This document shows positions 38,490-49,933 of a DNA stretch of 64,000 nt, piece by piece; position 1 is the first letter of the stretch; each line of letters starts with the position of its first letter. A program made the translations under genes and the position numbers. This DNA comes from Gammaproteobacteria bacterium (GTDB taxonomy: Bacteria; Pseudomonadota; Gammaproteobacteria; DSM-19610): NCBI GenBank assembly GCA_026197075.1, contig JAPHQV010000025.1, positions 124,001 through 188,000 of the forward strand, written 5' to 3'. The notes under the pieces are model-generated. The model made no database searches. It was not told the origin of the DNA and was given only the letters and a program-made list of their open reading frames with translations.

Positions 38490-38855
38490 GTGGGGAACAG
38501 CCAGGCTTTTCCCCGCACGGCCCGTGTCACCAGCGCAGGCGAGTATCGCAGGGTCTTCCAGCACAGCCAGTGCAAGTCCAGCGATCGCTGGCTGACGGTA
38601 CTGGCGGTAGGCAATGACCTGGGGCATGCCCGCCTGGGCCTGGCCATCTCGCGCAAGGCGGAGAAGACCGCGGTGGGGCGCAACCGGGTGAAACGCATCA
38701 TCCGGGAGAGTTTCCGCCACCACCAGGACGAGCTGAATGCCTGGGACCTGGTGGTGATCGCTCGCCCCGGCGTGGCCGCGCAGACGCGCAGCGCGTTACA
38801 GGCGGCCCTGGCCAAACACTGGACCCGGTTACAACGCACATGCGTCGAATCCTGA
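38490..38855 (+). CDS. rnpA: Ribonuclease P protein component
   Basis: 121-residue basic protein subunit of RNase P, which matures tRNA 5' ends together with the M1 RNA. Conserved RNR-type motif [16 protein letters not shown] (about 68-83) and [17 protein letters not shown] are present; the start is GTG at 38490 (GTGGGGAAC). It lies 14 bp after rpmH and overlaps yidD by 16 bases. Confidence 0.94.
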   Translation: MGNSQAFPRTARVTSAGEYRRVFQHSQCKSSDRWLTVLAVGNDLGHARLGLAISRKAEKTAVGRNRVKRIIRESFRHHQDELNAWDLVVIARPGVAAQTRSALQAALAKHWTRLQRTCVES

Positions 38856-39076
38856 TTCTGCTCATCCAAGCATACCGCTACCTGTTCAGCCCCTGGCTGG
38901 GCAATCATTGCCGTTTCTATCCCAGCTGTTCCCATTATGCCCAGGAAGCCGTACACACCCACGGCGCCCTGCGTGGCAGCTGGTTGACCTTGCGCCGCCT
39001 CGGCCGTTGCCACCCCTGGCATGCCGGCGGCGTCGATCCCGTACCCCCCAAGGAGTCGCACCGTTCCCATGGATAA
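38840..39076 (+). CDS. yidD: Membrane protein insertion efficiency factor YidD
   Basis: 78-residue protein with the family signature [23 protein letters not shown], including the Cys-x-Phe-x-Pro-Ser-Cys core, an N-terminal amphipathic/hydrophobic helix and [15 protein letters not shown]. It is inner-membrane associated and assists YidC-dependent insertion. ATG 38840 lies within rnpA (16-base overlap), and its own end overlaps yidC by 8 bases, the usual compact arrangement. Confidence 0.94.
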   Translation: MRRILILLIQAYRYLFSPWLGNHCRFYPSCSHYAQEAVHTHGALRGSWLTLRRLGRCHPWHAGGVDPVPPKESHRSHG

Positions 39077-40724
39077 TCAGCGCCTGATCCTGTTCATTGC
39101 CCTTTCCTTCGTGGTGCTGCTCATGTGGCAGGCCTGGATGGAGGACTATGGCCAGGCCCCGACGACCGTGGAAAGTGCCAGTGCGCCCGGTACCCCGACG
39201 GATGCCGAACAGGAGCTCCCGGAGCTGCGTCCCCTGGACGCCACCGATACCCCCGCCGCCAGTCCCCTGGAAGATGGCGGACTGCTCAAGTCGGGCAAAA
39301 CGGTACGGGTGGTCACCGATGTGCTGGACCTGGAGATCAGCACCCGCGGCGGCGATGTGCGCAAGCTGCGCCTGCCCACCTACCCGGAGTCCACCGAGCC
39401 CGATGCCGAGCCCATGACGCTCATGAACGACAGCCTGCCCAACCTGTTCGTGGCCCAGTCCGGCCTGCGCAGCGCCGAGGGGCCGGAGCCCACCCACCAC
39501 GTGGAATACCGTGCCGAGCAGGATCACTACGAACTGGCGCCCGGCAGTGATGAACTGCGCGTGCCCCTGCACTGGACCAGCCCGGAAGGTGTGCGTGTCA
39601 CCAAGACCTATATCCTGACGCGTGGCGACTTCGACATCCGGGTGGAACACCGGGTGGAAAACGGCAGCGCCCAGCCCTGGAGCGGACGCGAATACCGCCA
39701 GCTGCAGCGTACCCAGGTGGCGGAGGCCGGCCAGTCCGCCTTCATTTACACCTATATGGGCGGCGTCATCTACAGCCCGGAAAACAAGTACGAGAAGATC
39801 ACCTTCAGCGACATGATGAACGAGCGCCTGCAGCGCGAGATCAGTGGTGGCTGGGCGGCCATGATCCAGCACTACTTCCTCGGTGCCTGGGTGCCCGCCA
39901 GCGACATGCCCGCCGATTACTACAGCATGGTGCTGGGCAACACCCGCTACGTACTGGGCATGGTGGACCTGCAGCCGCGCACCGCGCAGCCGGGAGAGAC
40001 CGTCACCTTCGCCAGCACCCTGTATGCGGGCCCGAAGCTGCAGGATGAGATGAAGGAAGTCGCCCCCGGCCTGGAACTGACCGTGGACTACGGTTTCCTC
40101 ACCGTGCTGGCGCAGCCGCTGTTCTGGCTGCTGAAATGGATCCATGCCGTAGTGGGCAACTGGGGCTGGGCCATCGTGCTGCTGACCCTGCTCATCAAGC
40201 TGGTGTTCTACAAGTTGTCCGAGACCAGCTACAAATCCATGGCCAACATGCGCAAGCTGGCGCCGCGCCTGAAGTCGCTGAAGGAACGCTACGGCGACGA
40301 CAAGCAGCGCCTCAACCAGGCCATGATGGAGATGTACAAGACCGAGAAGATCAACCCGCTGGGTGGCTGTCTGCCCATACTGGTGCAGATCCCGGTGTTC
40401 ATCGCCCTCTACTGGGTGCTGTTGGAAAGCGTCGAGCTGCGCCAGGCGGACTTCATCTTCTGGATCACCGACCTGTCCACCCGCGATCCCTACTTCGTGC
40501 TGCCGGTCATCATGGGCATCACCATGATTATCCAGCAGAAGCTCAACCCCGCGCCCCTGGATCCCATCCAGGCCAAGGTGATGATGATCCTGCCCATCGT
40601 GTTCACCGTGTTCTTTGCCTTCTTCCCCTCGGGTCTGGTGCTCTACTGGGTGGTCAACAACACCCTGTCCATCGCCCAGCAGTGGGTCATCACCCGGCGT
40701 ATCGAGGCCGGCGCCAAGTCATAA
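39069..40724 (+). CDS. yidC: Membrane protein insertase YidC
   Basis: 551-residue insertase. N-terminal membrane anchor (about 5-22), large periplasmic domain (about 60-340), then five C-terminal membrane segments including [27 protein letters not shown] and [17 protein letters not shown]. The hydrophilic groove Arg is in the [13 protein letters not shown] region preceding [17 protein letters not shown]. It inserts proteins alone or with SecYEG. ATG 39069 is chosen over the longer frame since it begins with the conserved [12 protein letters not shown]. Length typical for proteobacteria. Confidence 0.96.
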   Translation: MDNQRLILFIALSFVVLLMWQAWMEDYGQAPTTVESASAPGTPTDAEQELPELRPLDATDTPAASPLEDGGLLKSGKTVRVVTDVLDLEISTRGGDVRKLRLPTYPESTEPDAEPMTLMNDSLPNLFVAQSGLRSAEGPEPTHHVEYRAEQDHYELAPGSDELRVPLHWTSPEGVRVTKTYILTRGDFDIRVEHRVENGSAQPWSGREYRQLQRTQVAEAGQSAFIYTYMGGVIYSPENKYEKITFSDMMNERLQREISGGWAAMIQHYFLGAWVPASDMPADYYSMVLGNTRYVLGMVDLQPRTAQPGETVTFASTLYAGPKLQDEMKEVAPGLELTVDYGFLTVLAQPLFWLLKWIHAVVGNWGWAIVLLTLLIKLVFYKLSETSYKSMANMRKLAPRLKSLKERYGDDKQRLNQAMMEMYKTEKINPLGGCLPILVQIPVFIALYWVLLESVELRQADFIFWITDLSTRDPYFVLPVIMGITMIIQQKLNPAPLDPIQAKVMMILPIVFTVFFAFFPSGLVLYWVVNNTLSIAQQWVITRRIEAGAKS

Positions 40725-40731
40725 CCCTCGC

Positions 40732-42075
40732 ATGAGCGACACCATCGCCGCCATCGCCACCCCCCCCGGGCGTGGCGGCGTGGGCGTCATCCGAATCTCA
40801 GGCGCAGGGGTTCCCGAACTGGCAGCGCGGTTGCTGGGTCGTCTGCCGCCCCCGCGCCAGGCCAGCCTGCACACCTTCACCGATGCGGGCGGCCGGGCCA
40901 TCGACCAGGGCCTGGCGCTTTATTTCCCCGCCCCGCGTTCCTTCACCGGCGAGCATGTACTGGAACTGCAGGGCCATGGCGGCCCGGTGGTGCTGGACCT
41001 CCTGCTCGCGCGGGTGCTGGACCTGGGCGCCCGCGCCGCCCGCCCCGGCGAGTTTTCCGAACGCGCCTTCCTCAACGACAAGCTCGACCTGGCCCAGGCC
41101 GAGGCCATCGCCGACCTCATCGACAGCGGCACCGCCGAGGCGGCTCGCGCCGCCATGCGTTCCCTGGAAGGAGAGTTCTCGCACCGGGTGAACCGGTTGC
41201 TGGAGGCGCTGATCCAGTTGCGCATGTACGTGGAGGCGGCCATGGATTTCCCCGAGGAAGAGGTCGACTTTCTCTCCGACGGCCAGGTGCAGGCGCAGCT
41301 CACCGCGCTGGAAGAGGCTTTCACGGCCCTGGAGGCCGGTGCCCGCCAGGGCCGCCTGTTGCGCGAGGGCATGACGGTGGTCATCGCCGGCCGCCCCAAT
41401 GCCGGCAAGTCCAGCCTGCTCAACGCCCTCGCCGGCCGCGACGCCGCCATCGTCACCGCCATCGCCGGTACCACCCGCGACGTGCTGCGCGAGCACATCC
41501 AGATCGACGGCATGCCCCTGCACGTGCTGGACACCGCCGGCCTGCGCGAAAGCATGGACCCGGTGGAACAGGAAGGCATGAAACGCGCCTGGAGCGAGAT
41601 CGAACGCGCCGATCGCCTGTTGCTGGTGGTCGATGACGTGGAAGGTTTTGGCGCCGAAGAGGAGGCCATCCTGGCGCGCCTGCCGCCGGCCCTGCCGCGC
41701 ACCCTGGTCTACAACAAGGCCGACCTCACTGGCCGCCCCGTCACCACCCGCATTCACCAGGACATGGAGGCCCTGGTGTTGTCCGCGGAAACGGGTATCG
41801 GCGTCGAGGCCCTGCGCACCTTCCTGAAACGCTGCATGGGCTATGGCGGAGAAACCCAGGACGGATTCACCGCCCGCCGTCGTCACCTCGATGCCCTGCG
41901 TCGCGCGCATGCCCACGTGCGCGAGGGCGAACGCCAGCTGCGCGAACAGCGTGCCGGCGAACTCCTGGCCGAGGAACTGCACCAGGCCCAGCAGGCCCTG
42001 GGCGAGATCACCGGCACCTTCACCAGCGAGGACCTGCTGGGCAGGATCTTCTCCAGTTTCTGCATCGGAAAATAA
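40732..42075 (+). CDS. mnmE: tRNA modification GTPase MnmE
   Basis: 447-residue GTPase that with MnmG installs the cmnm5 group on U34. The N-terminus is [22 protein letters not shown]; the helical domain contains [19 protein letters not shown]; the G domain has P-loop [14 protein letters not shown] and IAGTTRD, and the C-terminus ends FCIGK with the catalytic Cys. Start ATG 40732, 7 bp after yidC. Unusually, mnmG is not adjacent: 4.4 kb with an 81-residue orphan and a MoxR operon intervene. Confidence 0.97.
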   Translation: MSDTIAAIATPPGRGGVGVIRISGAGVPELAARLLGRLPPPRQASLHTFTDAGGRAIDQGLALYFPAPRSFTGEHVLELQGHGGPVVLDLLLARVLDLGARAARPGEFSERAFLNDKLDLAQAEAIADLIDSGTAEAARAAMRSLEGEFSHRVNRLLEALIQLRMYVEAAMDFPEEEVDFLSDGQVQAQLTALEEAFTALEAGARQGRLLREGMTVVIAGRPNAGKSSLLNALAGRDAAIVTAIAGTTRDVLREHIQIDGMPLHVLDTAGLRESMDPVEQEGMKRAWSEIERADRLLLVVDDVEGFGAEEEAILARLPPALPRTLVYNKADLTGRPVTTRIHQDMEALVLSAETGIGVEALRTFLKRCMGYGGETQDGFTARRRHLDALRRAHAHVREGERQLREQRAGELLAEELHQAQQALGEITGTFTSEDLLGRIFSSFCIGK

Positions 42076-42216
42076 TCCTGCCGGACTCGCTCCGGAAGAG
42101 GGGCCGGGGTATGCCATCGTGGCAATGGCCTGGTCATCATTCCGTCACGGAATCTTCACGGACCTGCAATCCCCACGCACCATACTGGCGCGGACCTCAT
42201 CAAGGGGAGATATCCC

Positions 42217-42462
42217 ATGCTGGATCACATCCTGAGACAGGTGCAGTCCTACACCCGGACCCACGGTGCGGCCCCCAATGCGGTGTTGATCAGTGCCGAA
42301 CATCTACAGATCCTGCAAGACCTGTATCCGAGGTTGTTCGACAGGGATCCGCAGCTGGAGCTGGGCTTTCGTTTCATCGTGGTACCGGGTTCCGAGAGTC
42401 CGCATCCGCGCGCGGCCCATGTGCCGGAGCGGCGCAGTTCATTGCAGCGCAACGCTGCCTGA
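42217..42462 (+). CDS. Small uncharacterised protein (81 aa)
   Basis: Short protein not recognised. MLDHILRQVQSYTRTHGA begins an amphipathic helix, followed by AVLISAEHLQILQDLYPRLF and a beta-like region LELGFRFIVVPGSESPHP; the tail is basic. Soluble, no signal peptide, no cysteine. It has a strong Shine-Dalgarno (AGGGGAG 8 nt before ATG) and lies 141 bp after mnmE, convergent with the transglutaminase gene whose stop is 20 bp away. Good RBS and host-like GC support a real gene; function unknown. Confidence 0.6.
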   Translation: MLDHILRQVQSYTRTHGAAPNAVLISAEHLQILQDLYPRLFDRDPQLELGFRFIVVPGSESPHPRAAHVPERRSSLQRNAA

Positions 42463-42482
42463 GACGTGCGCCGGGGGTGGGA

Positions 42483-44450
42483 TCAGGGTAGCCCCCGGAT
42501 TCCTCGTTCCAGGCGTTTCAACAGGGCCGCGTCCGGGTGCCGGCCATAGCGCAGGGCGATGTAGTCGCGGCTGATGGCGCGGATGTTTTCCGCCTGCCGC
42601 GGCAGCAGGGCCGCCGCCCGGCGCGCGAATTCCTCCGGCCCCTCCGGGCCATGGCGGCGGATGCCGTGCCGGGCCAGCTTGCGACAGAAACGGTCCCAGA
42701 GTTGCCGTGCCGGTTCCGGGCGCGGCCCGGGCCGGTACAGGATCAGCAGGGCCAGCAACGCCAGCACCAGCACCAGGGCGACGGCCAGCAGGCGGGCAAT
42801 GCCCTGCCAGGACAGGTCCGGAAAGCCCAGCCCCGCCAGCAGTTGCCGCTGCCGTTCGGGGCCATAGCCGAGCACCCACTGGTTCCAGCGATTGTTGAGG
42901 GCGTCCTGGTAGATGCGCAGGCGCTCCAGGCCACTCAGTACCCGTTCGCTGGCGGGCAGGCGGAAGTCCACGGCTTCGCCCTCGCGCATGGGGCGTGGAT
43001 CGATGCCACGCTCGATGCGTTGCGGCGCCACCGCGGCGGTGGGATCCACTCGCCACCAGCCCTCGCCCTCCAGCCAGACCTCGGCCCAGGCATGAGCATC
43101 CGATTGGCGCACCACCAGGTAGTCACCCACCGGGTTGCGCTCCCCGCCCAGGTAGCCCGTCACTACCCGCGCCGGCAGGCCCGCCGCGCGCATCAGCGTG
43201 GTGAAGGCGGCGGCGTAGTGTTCGCAGAATCCGCGCCGCGTCTCGAACAGGAATTCATCCACCGGATCCCGCTCCAGGCGCGGCGGGTTCAGGGTGTAGA
43301 CGAAAGGCTGCTCGTGAAAGTGACGCAGCGCCTGCCCCACCAGCTGGCGCGGCGATGTTGCCTGCTGGCGCCAGCCGTCCGCCAGATCCCGCACCCGTGC
43401 ACTGGTGCCCGGGGGCAGCTGGCGACTGCGCGCCAGCCGCGCCGGGTCTTCCTCGGCGGCGAATACCTGGTGGGAGGTGACCTGGTAGCGCAGGCGTTCG
43501 CGCACCGGGCGGGCCGCGAGCAGCTGGTAGTCCGCTTGCAGGCGCGCGCCGGGCACCCCGCTGGCGGGACGGTCCAGGGCCAGCAAGGAGCGTTCGCCGT
43601 GGGGCTCCAGGGTCACCTGGTGGACGAGGCCATCATCCAGCGGTAGCGGCACGAAGCCTTCGGGTTCCCGTGACGGCTCGCCCGGCGTCCAGCGGCGGCC
43701 GTCGGTATGCTCGAACACCGGCCCGCGCCAGTAGCGCAGCGCCGGTGGCGGGATCTCGCCGGCGAACTCCACCCGGAAGGCCACCGCCTCCGATTGGGCC
43801 AGGGCGCTAATGCGGCCCGGCTCCATTTCATTGCTCAGGCCCGTGACCCCGCTGTGGGCATCGCGCGGCAGGTTCCAGAGCGGGCCGGGGATGCGCGGGA
43901 ACAGCAGGAACAGGATCAGCATCAGCGGCAGGGCCTGCAGCAGCATGGAGCCCGCCAGGCGTGCCGAAGCCGGCAGCGGCCGACTGCCGGCGGGGTCGCT
44001 GAAGGCCACCCAGACGCTGGTGATCACCAGGGTGGTGGCCAGCAGGTAGAGGGCCGTGGGTACCGACTGGCTGAACAGCAACTGCACCACGAGCAGAAAA
44101 TAGGACAGGAATATCAGCAGGTTCAGATCCCGCGGCCCCCTTAGTTCCAGGAACTTGAGGGCCAGCAGCAGTACCAGCAGGGCGGCGCCCGCCTCCCGGC
44201 CGAGCAGGGTGCCGAACTGGACGACCATGGCGGTGGTGGCGAGCAGCAGCAGGAGCAACCGCGTCCAGCCCCCCGGGGCCGGGCGCTGGCGCAGGCCCAG
44301 GTTGAGGCGCCAACCCACCACCAGCAGCCAGGCCAGGGTGGCGGCGAGGGGCAGACGTAGCAGGTGCGGCGCGGCGGTCAGCAGCAGCATCAGGGCCAGG
44401 CCCAGCCACAGGGCGCGGCGTGGATGCCAGGGTACCGTGGCGGCGCTCAT
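42483..44450 (-). CDS. TgpA-type membrane transglutaminase-like protein (DUF3488/DUF4129)
   Basis: 655-residue membrane protein. Roughly six N-terminal helices (about 10-190) precede a periplasmic transglutaminase-like domain whose triad is visible: Cys in RRGFCEHYAAAF, His in SDAHAWAEVW, Asp in WRVDPTAA. One more helix (about 545-565) leads to a DUF4129-like C-terminal tail. TgpA-like proteins are essential in Pseudomonas; the substrate is not defined. ATG 44450 overlaps the DUF58 stop by ATGA; the longer frame upstream is non-coding. The trio MoxR-DUF58-TgpA is a standard operon. Confidence 0.88.
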   Translation of the reverse strand: MSAATVPWHPRRALWLGLALMLLLTAAPHLLRLPLAATLAWLLVVGWRLNLGLRQRPAPGGWTRLLLLLLATTAMVVQFGTLLGREAGAALLVLLLALKFLELRGPRDLNLLIFLSYFLLVVQLLFSQSVPTALYLLATTLVITSVWVAFSDPAGSRPLPASARLAGSMLLQALPLMLILFLLFPRIPGPLWNLPRDAHSGVTGLSNEMEPGRISALAQSEAVAFRVEFAGEIPPPALRYWRGPVFEHTDGRRWTPGEPSREPEGFVPLPLDDGLVHQVTLEPHGERSLLALDRPASGVPGARLQADYQLLAARPVRERLRYQVTSHQVFAAEEDPARLARSRQLPPGTSARVRDLADGWRQQATSPRQLVGQALRHFHEQPFVYTLNPPRLERDPVDEFLFETRRGFCEHYAAAFTTLMRAAGLPARVVTGYLGGERNPVGDYLVVRQSDAHAWAEVWLEGEGWWRVDPTAAVAPQRIERGIDPRPMREGEAVDFRLPASERVLSGLERLRIYQDALNNRWNQWVLGYGPERQRQLLAGLGFPDLSWQGIARLLAVALVLVLALLALLILYRPGPRPEPARQLWDRFCRKLARHGIRRHGPEGPEEFARRAAALLPRQAENIRAISRDYIALRYGRHPDAALLKRLERGIRGLP

Positions 44451-45400
44451 GGTGGCGTACCCTGGTCCGCCAGGGCGCGCAGGCAGCGTTCGCGATGGGC
44501 CGGCCCCTGGTCCGGTTCCAGGCGGCAGGACGGCAGGCGCAGGCCGAAATGCCGTTGCTCCGCGGCGGCATCCAGCACCCAGCGGCACAGCACTGACAAT
44601 CGCGTCTCGGCATCCAGGCCCGCCAGCGTCTCCCAGTCGAACCAGCATTCCTCCACCCGGTCGCCGCCGAACTCCTTGGTGAGCATGCCCTGGCCGCGGG
44701 CCACGGCCTTCCAGTGCACATGGCGCAGGGAGTCACCGCTGTGGAACTGGCGAAAGCCCCGGAAATCATCACTGCCACGGCCCTGGTCGCCGGCCTCGCT
44801 GGGCTGGCGCGGGGCCTGGGGCGGGGGCGGTGCCTGCGTCGGGCGCGGATAGACCCAGGCCGCCTGGTCGAGGCGCAACCGCGTCCAGGCGCGGAACAGG
44901 CCGAGCGGAAAGCGGGTTTCCAACAGCAGCGTGCCGGCCTGCAGGCGCCCGCGCCGGGGCGCCTGGCGCTGCAGCCACAGGGACAGGGTTTGGCCGGCGG
45001 GCAGGCTGGCGATTGCCGGTGCGTCGGCCTCCAGCCAGGCGCGGATGGCGGGCCGCTCGCGGGTGTCGGGATTGCGCAGACGCAGCTCGAACCCGGCCGA
45101 CCCGCCGGCGAAGGCATCGCGGCTTGCACCGGCATGGACCTCCAGGCCGGTGAGGTTGCGATAGGTGTGATAGAGAGCCACCTGCCCAAGCCCTGCGAGC
45201 AGGAAGGTCAGGCCATAGGCCAGGCTGTTGTTGTAGTTGATGGCACCCAGCAACATGATCACCAGCAGCAGGGCGAAGCCCCAGCCCTGGCGGGTGGGCA
45301 GGATGAAGACCTGGCGGTAGGCCAGCCGCACCCGGCCTGCACGATCCGGTGTGGCGATGCGGCTGTCCAGGAACCAGCGGATCGGGTTGGCCAGGGTCAT
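44447..45400 (-). CDS. DUF58 domain-containing protein
   Basis: 317-residue protein with two N-terminal hydrophobic segments (about 32-70) and a DUF58 domain characterised by DDFRGFRQFHSGDSLRHVHWKAVARGQGMLTKEF (split motif, about 205-240). DUF58 proteins are membrane-anchored partners of MoxR ATPases with a von Willebrand-like fold. ATG 45400 begins MTLANPIRWF; the in-frame upstream region lies within moxR. Its start is 1 bp after the MoxR stop and its end overlaps the transglutaminase by ATGA. Confidence 0.86.
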   Translation of the reverse strand: MTLANPIRWFLDSRIATPDRAGRVRLAYRQVFILPTRQGWGFALLLVIMLLGAINYNNSLAYGLTFLLAGLGQVALYHTYRNLTGLEVHAGASRDAFAGGSAGFELRLRNPDTRERPAIRAWLEADAPAIASLPAGQTLSLWLQRQAPRRGRLQAGTLLLETRFPLGLFRAWTRLRLDQAAWVYPRPTQAPPPPQAPRQPSEAGDQGRGSDDFRGFRQFHSGDSLRHVHWKAVARGQGMLTKEFGGDRVEECWFDWETLAGLDAETRLSVLCRWVLDAAAEQRHFGLRLPSCRLEPDQGPAHRERCLRALADQGTPP

Positions 45401-45401
45401 T

Positions 45402-46322
<921 letters not shown>

Positions 46323-46474
46323 GATCACATAAAAAACGATGTTTGCCATGATCCCGAAGTCTGGCACCCGTAGGAGCGGGTTTCCGGCCCTGGTTCCGCA
46401 AGTTTCCAGGGCCATCGATTCTGGCGGCTGGCGGCGGATTTCCGTAGACTAGATGGTCCTTCCGAGGAAATTCC

Positions 46475-48394
46475 ATGGACTATTCACAGGATTTCGATGT
46501 CATCGTGGTCGGCGGCGGCCACGCCGGGACCGAGGCCGCATTGGCCGCGGCGCGCCTGGGTGCGCGTACCCTGCTGCTGACCCACAACATCGAGACCCTG
46601 GGCCAGATGAGCTGCAACCCTGCCATCGGCGGCATCGGCAAGGGCCACCTGGTGAAGGAGATCGACGCCCTGGGCGGCATCATGGCGCGCGCCGCCGACC
46701 ATGCCGGCATCCAGTTTCGCACCCTCAATGCCAGCAAGGGCCCGGCGGTGCGCGCCACCCGCGCCCAGGCCGATCGTGCCCTGTACAAGGCCTTCGTGCG
46801 CGAGGCCCTGGAAAACCAGCCCAATCTCACCCTGTTCCAGCAGGCCGTGGACGACCTGCTGGTGGCGGGCGAACGGGTCACCGGTGTGGTCACCCAGATG
46901 GGGCTGCGCTTTCATGCCTCCACCGTGGTGCTGACCGTGGGCACCTTCCTTGGCGGGCGCATCCACATCGGGCTCGAAAACCATGAAGGCGGCCGCGCCG
47001 GCGACCCGCCCAGCAATGCCCTGGCACGGCGCCTGCGTGAGCTGCCGTTCCGGGTGGAGCGCCTCAAGACCGGCACGCCGCCGCGCATCGACGGCCGCAG
47101 CCTGGACTATGGCCGCCTGCAGGAGCAGCCCGGCGACGACCCGGCGCCGGTATTCTCCTATATGGGCAGCCTGGCGGATCATCCGCCCCAGGTGTCCTGC
47201 TTCATCGCCCACACCAATGAACGCACCCATGACATCATCCGCGGGGGCATGGACCGCTCGCCCATGTACACCGGCATCATCGAAGGCGTGGGGCCGCGCT
47301 ACTGTCCCTCCATCGAAGACAAGGTTGTGCGCTTCGCCGACAAGGGTTCGCACCAGGTGTTCGTGGAGCCGGAAGGCCTGCATACCCACGAGGTCTATCC
47401 CAACGGCATCTCCACCAGCCTGCCCTTCGATGTGCAGCTGGCGCTGGTGCGCTCCATCGCGGGCTTCGAGCAGGCCCACATCACCCGCCCCGGCTATGCC
47501 ATCGAATACGATTACTTCGATCCGCGCGACCTGCGCTACAGCCTGGAGACGAAGCATCTGGGCGGGCTGTTCTTCGCCGGCCAGATCAACGGCACCACCG
47601 GTTACGAGGAGGCGGCGGCCCAGGGCCTGCTGGCGGGCCTCAACGCCGCGCGCCAGGCACTGGAGCAGGAGCCCTGGTGGCCGGGGCGCGACCAGGCCTA
47701 CCTGGGCGTGCTCATCGACGACCTGATCACCCGCGGCACCCTCGAGCCCTATCGCATGTTCACCAGCCGCGCCGAGTATCGCCTGCTGCTGCGCGAGGAC
47801 AATGCCGACCTGCGCCTGACGCCGCGCGGCCGCGAGCTGGGCCTGGTGGACGATGCGCGCTGGGCGCATTTTGAACAGCAGCAGGCCGCGGTGCAGGCGG
47901 AGCAGCAACGCCTGGCGGGGTTGCTGGTGCGCCCCGACTCCGCCATGGCGGCGGCCCTCAATGCGCACCTGGAGAATCCGCTGGTGCGTGAGCACCGCGC
48001 CATGGAACTTCTGCGCCGTCCGGAACTCGATTATGCACGCCTCACCGCCATCGACGGCATCGGTCCCGGCGTCGCCGATCCCCGCGTAGCCGGGCAGGTG
48101 GAGGTGCAGGCCAAGTACGCCGGCTATATCGAGCGGCAGCAGCAGGAGATCGAGCGCCAGCGCCGCCACGAACAACAGGCCTTGCCGGTGGATCTGGACT
48201 ACGCTCAGGTTCGCGGCCTGTCCGCCGAGGTGCGCGAGAAGTTCAGCCGCGTGCGTCCCGAAACCCTGGGTCAGGCGGCGCGTATCCCCGGTGTCACCCC
48301 GGCCGCCATTTCGCTGCTGCTGGTGCACCTGAAAAAACAGGGCACACGGCAGGCCTCGTCCCCGGAGCGGGTCGTTGGCCAGCAAGGCGCCTGA
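46475..48394 (+). CDS. mnmG: tRNA uridine-5-carboxymethylaminomethyl modification enzyme MnmG
   Basis: 639-residue FAD enzyme, partner of MnmE in U34 modification. FAD motif [48 protein letters not shown], and ATPG-type [16 protein letters not shown] are visible; the C-terminal helical domain contains [23 protein letters not shown], which binds MnmE. ATG 46475, with GAGGAAA 8 nt upstream. Start of the plus-strand string mnmG-rsmG-parA-parB. Confidence 0.97.
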   Translation: MDYSQDFDVIVVGGGHAGTEAALAAARLGARTLLLTHNIETLGQMSCNPAIGGIGKGHLVKEIDALGGIMARAADHAGIQFRTLNASKGPAVRATRAQADRALYKAFVREALENQPNLTLFQQAVDDLLVAGERVTGVVTQMGLRFHASTVVLTVGTFLGGRIHIGLENHEGGRAGDPPSNALARRLRELPFRVERLKTGTPPRIDGRSLDYGRLQEQPGDDPAPVFSYMGSLADHPPQVSCFIAHTNERTHDIIRGGMDRSPMYTGIIEGVGPRYCPSIEDKVVRFADKGSHQVFVEPEGLHTHEVYPNGISTSLPFDVQLALVRSIAGFEQAHITRPGYAIEYDYFDPRDLRYSLETKHLGGLFFAGQINGTTGYEEAAAQGLLAGLNAARQALEQEPWWPGRDQAYLGVLIDDLITRGTLEPYRMFTSRAEYRLLLREDNADLRLTPRGRELGLVDDARWAHFEQQQAAVQAEQQRLAGLLVRPDSAMAAALNAHLENPLVREHRAMELLRRPELDYARLTAIDGIGPGVADPRVAGQVEVQAKYAGYIERQQQEIERQRRHEQQALPVDLDYAQVRGLSAEVREKFSRVRPETLGQAARIPGVTPAAISLLLVHLKKQGTRQASSPERVVGQQGA

Positions 48395-48435
48395 ACCTGA
48401 ATCATGTTGCGGACGCCCCTACCCCCGATCACTGG

Positions 48436-49068
48436 ATGGCAAATATGACTCCCCAAGCACGGCTGCAAGCCGGTCTGCAGTCCCTCCATTTGCCCCTTTC
48501 CACGACGGTGCAGGAACAGCTGTTGCAGTTCGTGCAACTGCTCATCAAATGGAACCGGGTGTATAACCTGACCTCGGTACGCAAGCCAGATGACATCATC
48601 GTGCGCCACATCCTCGATTCCCTGGTGGTGGTGCCGCACCTGGAGGCGCGGCGGGTGCTGGACGTGGGCACGGGCGCCGGCCTGCCCGGTATCCCCCTGA
48701 GCCTCGCCTGCCCGGATACGCAATTCGTGCTGCTGGACAGCAACAACAAGAAGGTCCGTTTCGTGCGCCAGGCCATCGCCGAAATGGGCCTGGACAATGT
48801 CAGTGTGGAGCAGACCCGGGTGGAGGACTATCGGCCTGACCAGCCCTTCGATGTGGTGGTCAGCCGCGCCTATTCCTCCCTGGCCGAGATGCATGCCCAG
48901 GTGGAACGCCTGCTGGCCCCCGATGGTCGCCTGCTGGCCATGAAGGGTGTCTATCCCCTGGCGGAGATGGATGCCCTGAAGGCGGCCGGTATCGCCTCGG
49001 AAGTCGTTCCCCTGCAGGTGCCGGGGCTGGACGCGGAGCGGAATCTGGTTATCCTGAAGGCCTCATGA
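48436..49068 (+). CDS. rsmG: 16S rRNA (guanine527-N7)-methyltransferase RsmG
   Basis: 210-residue SAM-dependent methyltransferase acting on G527 of 16S rRNA. The motif VLDVGTGAGLPGIPLSLACP binds SAM, with FVLLDSNNKKVRFVRQAI and VVVSRAYSSLAEM following, as in GidB. ATG 48436 (MANMTPQARL) or the ATG at 48445. The stop overlaps parA by ATGA. The position after mnmG is conserved across gammaproteobacteria. Confidence 0.95.
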   Translation: MANMTPQARLQAGLQSLHLPLSTTVQEQLLQFVQLLIKWNRVYNLTSVRKPDDIIVRHILDSLVVVPHLEARRVLDVGTGAGLPGIPLSLACPDTQFVLLDSNNKKVRFVRQAIAEMGLDNVSVEQTRVEDYRPDQPFDVVVSRAYSSLAEMHAQVERLLAPDGRLLAMKGVYPLAEMDALKAAGIASEVVPLQVPGLDAERNLVILKAS

Positions 49069-49859
49069 GTCGCATCATCGCCATTACCAACCAGAAGGGC
49101 GGCGTGGGCAAGACCACCACCTCCGTCAACCTGGCCGCCTCCCTGGCTGGCACCCGGCGCCGCGTGCTGCTGGTGGACCTGGATCCGCAGGGCAACGCCA
49201 CCATGGGCAGCGGCGTCGACAAGCACGAGGTGGAACTCAGCGCCTACGAACTCCTGCTGGGCCATGCCCCCGCCGAGGCCATCATGGTCCAGGCCAGCGA
49301 GGCCGGCTATCACCTGATCCCGAGCAATGCCGACCTCACTGCCGCCGAGGTGGAGCTGATGCAGCTGGAGGGCCGCGAAACCCGGCTGCGCGACGCCCTG
49401 GAGTCGGTGCGCGAGCGCTTCGACTACATCCTCATCGATTGCCCGCCGACCCTGAACATGCTGACCATCAATGCCCTCACCGCCGCGCACGGGGTGCTGA
49501 TCCCCATGCAGTGCGAATACTATGCCCTCGAGGGACTGTCGGCCCTGATGGACACGGTGGAGCAGATCCGCGCCGCCGTGAACCCGGGGCTGGAGATCGA
49601 GGGCCTGCTGCGCACCATGCACGATGCCCGCAACAACCTGGCCAACCAGGTATCGGACCAGCTGCTGGAGCATTTCGGTGACAAGGTCTACCGCACCATC
49701 ATCCCGCGCAACGTGCGCCTGGCCGAGGCCCCCAGCCACGGCCTGCCCATCCTCAAGTACGACCAGGCCTCGCGCGGCTCCCTGGCCTACCTGGCCCTGG
49801 CCGGCGAGCTGGTGCGGCGCGAGCAGGAGCGCCAGCAGCAGGAAGCGGCAGTATCCTAG
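49065..49859 (+). CDS. parA: Chromosome partitioning ATPase ParA (Soj)
   Basis: 264-residue deviant-Walker ATPase. Walker A NQKGGVGKTTTSVNLAA, the Walker A' motif VLLVDLDPQGNATMGSG and IDCPPTLNMLTINAL are clear. With ParB on parS it segregates the origin. ATG 49065 coupled to rsmG. The stop TAG is embedded in the start of a perfect 24-bp palindrome (49859-49882), leaving a 74-bp gap before parB. parS-like sites lie in recF. Confidence 0.95.
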   Translation: MSRIIAITNQKGGVGKTTTSVNLAASLAGTRRRVLLVDLDPQGNATMGSGVDKHEVELSAYELLLGHAPAEAIMVQASEAGYHLIPSNADLTAAEVELMQLEGRETRLRDALESVRERFDYILIDCPPTLNMLTINALTAAHGVLIPMQCEYYALEGLSALMDTVEQIRAAVNPGLEIEGLLRTMHDARNNLANQVSDQLLEHFGDKVYRTIIPRNVRLAEAPSHGLPILKYDQASRGSLAYLALAGELVRREQERQQQEAAVS

Positions 49860-49882
49860 GGGACAGACTTAAGTCTGTCCCC
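49859..49882. repeat. Perfect 24-bp palindrome between parA and parB
   Basis: Each half is GGGGACAGACTT; the centre is TTAAGTC-symmetric with no loop. It begins on the last base of the parA stop. Sequences of this GGGGACAGAC type are frequent REP-like elements in gammaproteobacteria, often beside RAYT-type transposases; none is present here. As DNA it is a cruciform candidate, and as RNA a hairpin between two coupled genes. Confidence 0.9.
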
Positions 49883-49933
49883 ATGCAACTGCTTCCATTA
49901 TGATGGGCGCCTTATCCGATACGACCCGACCCC

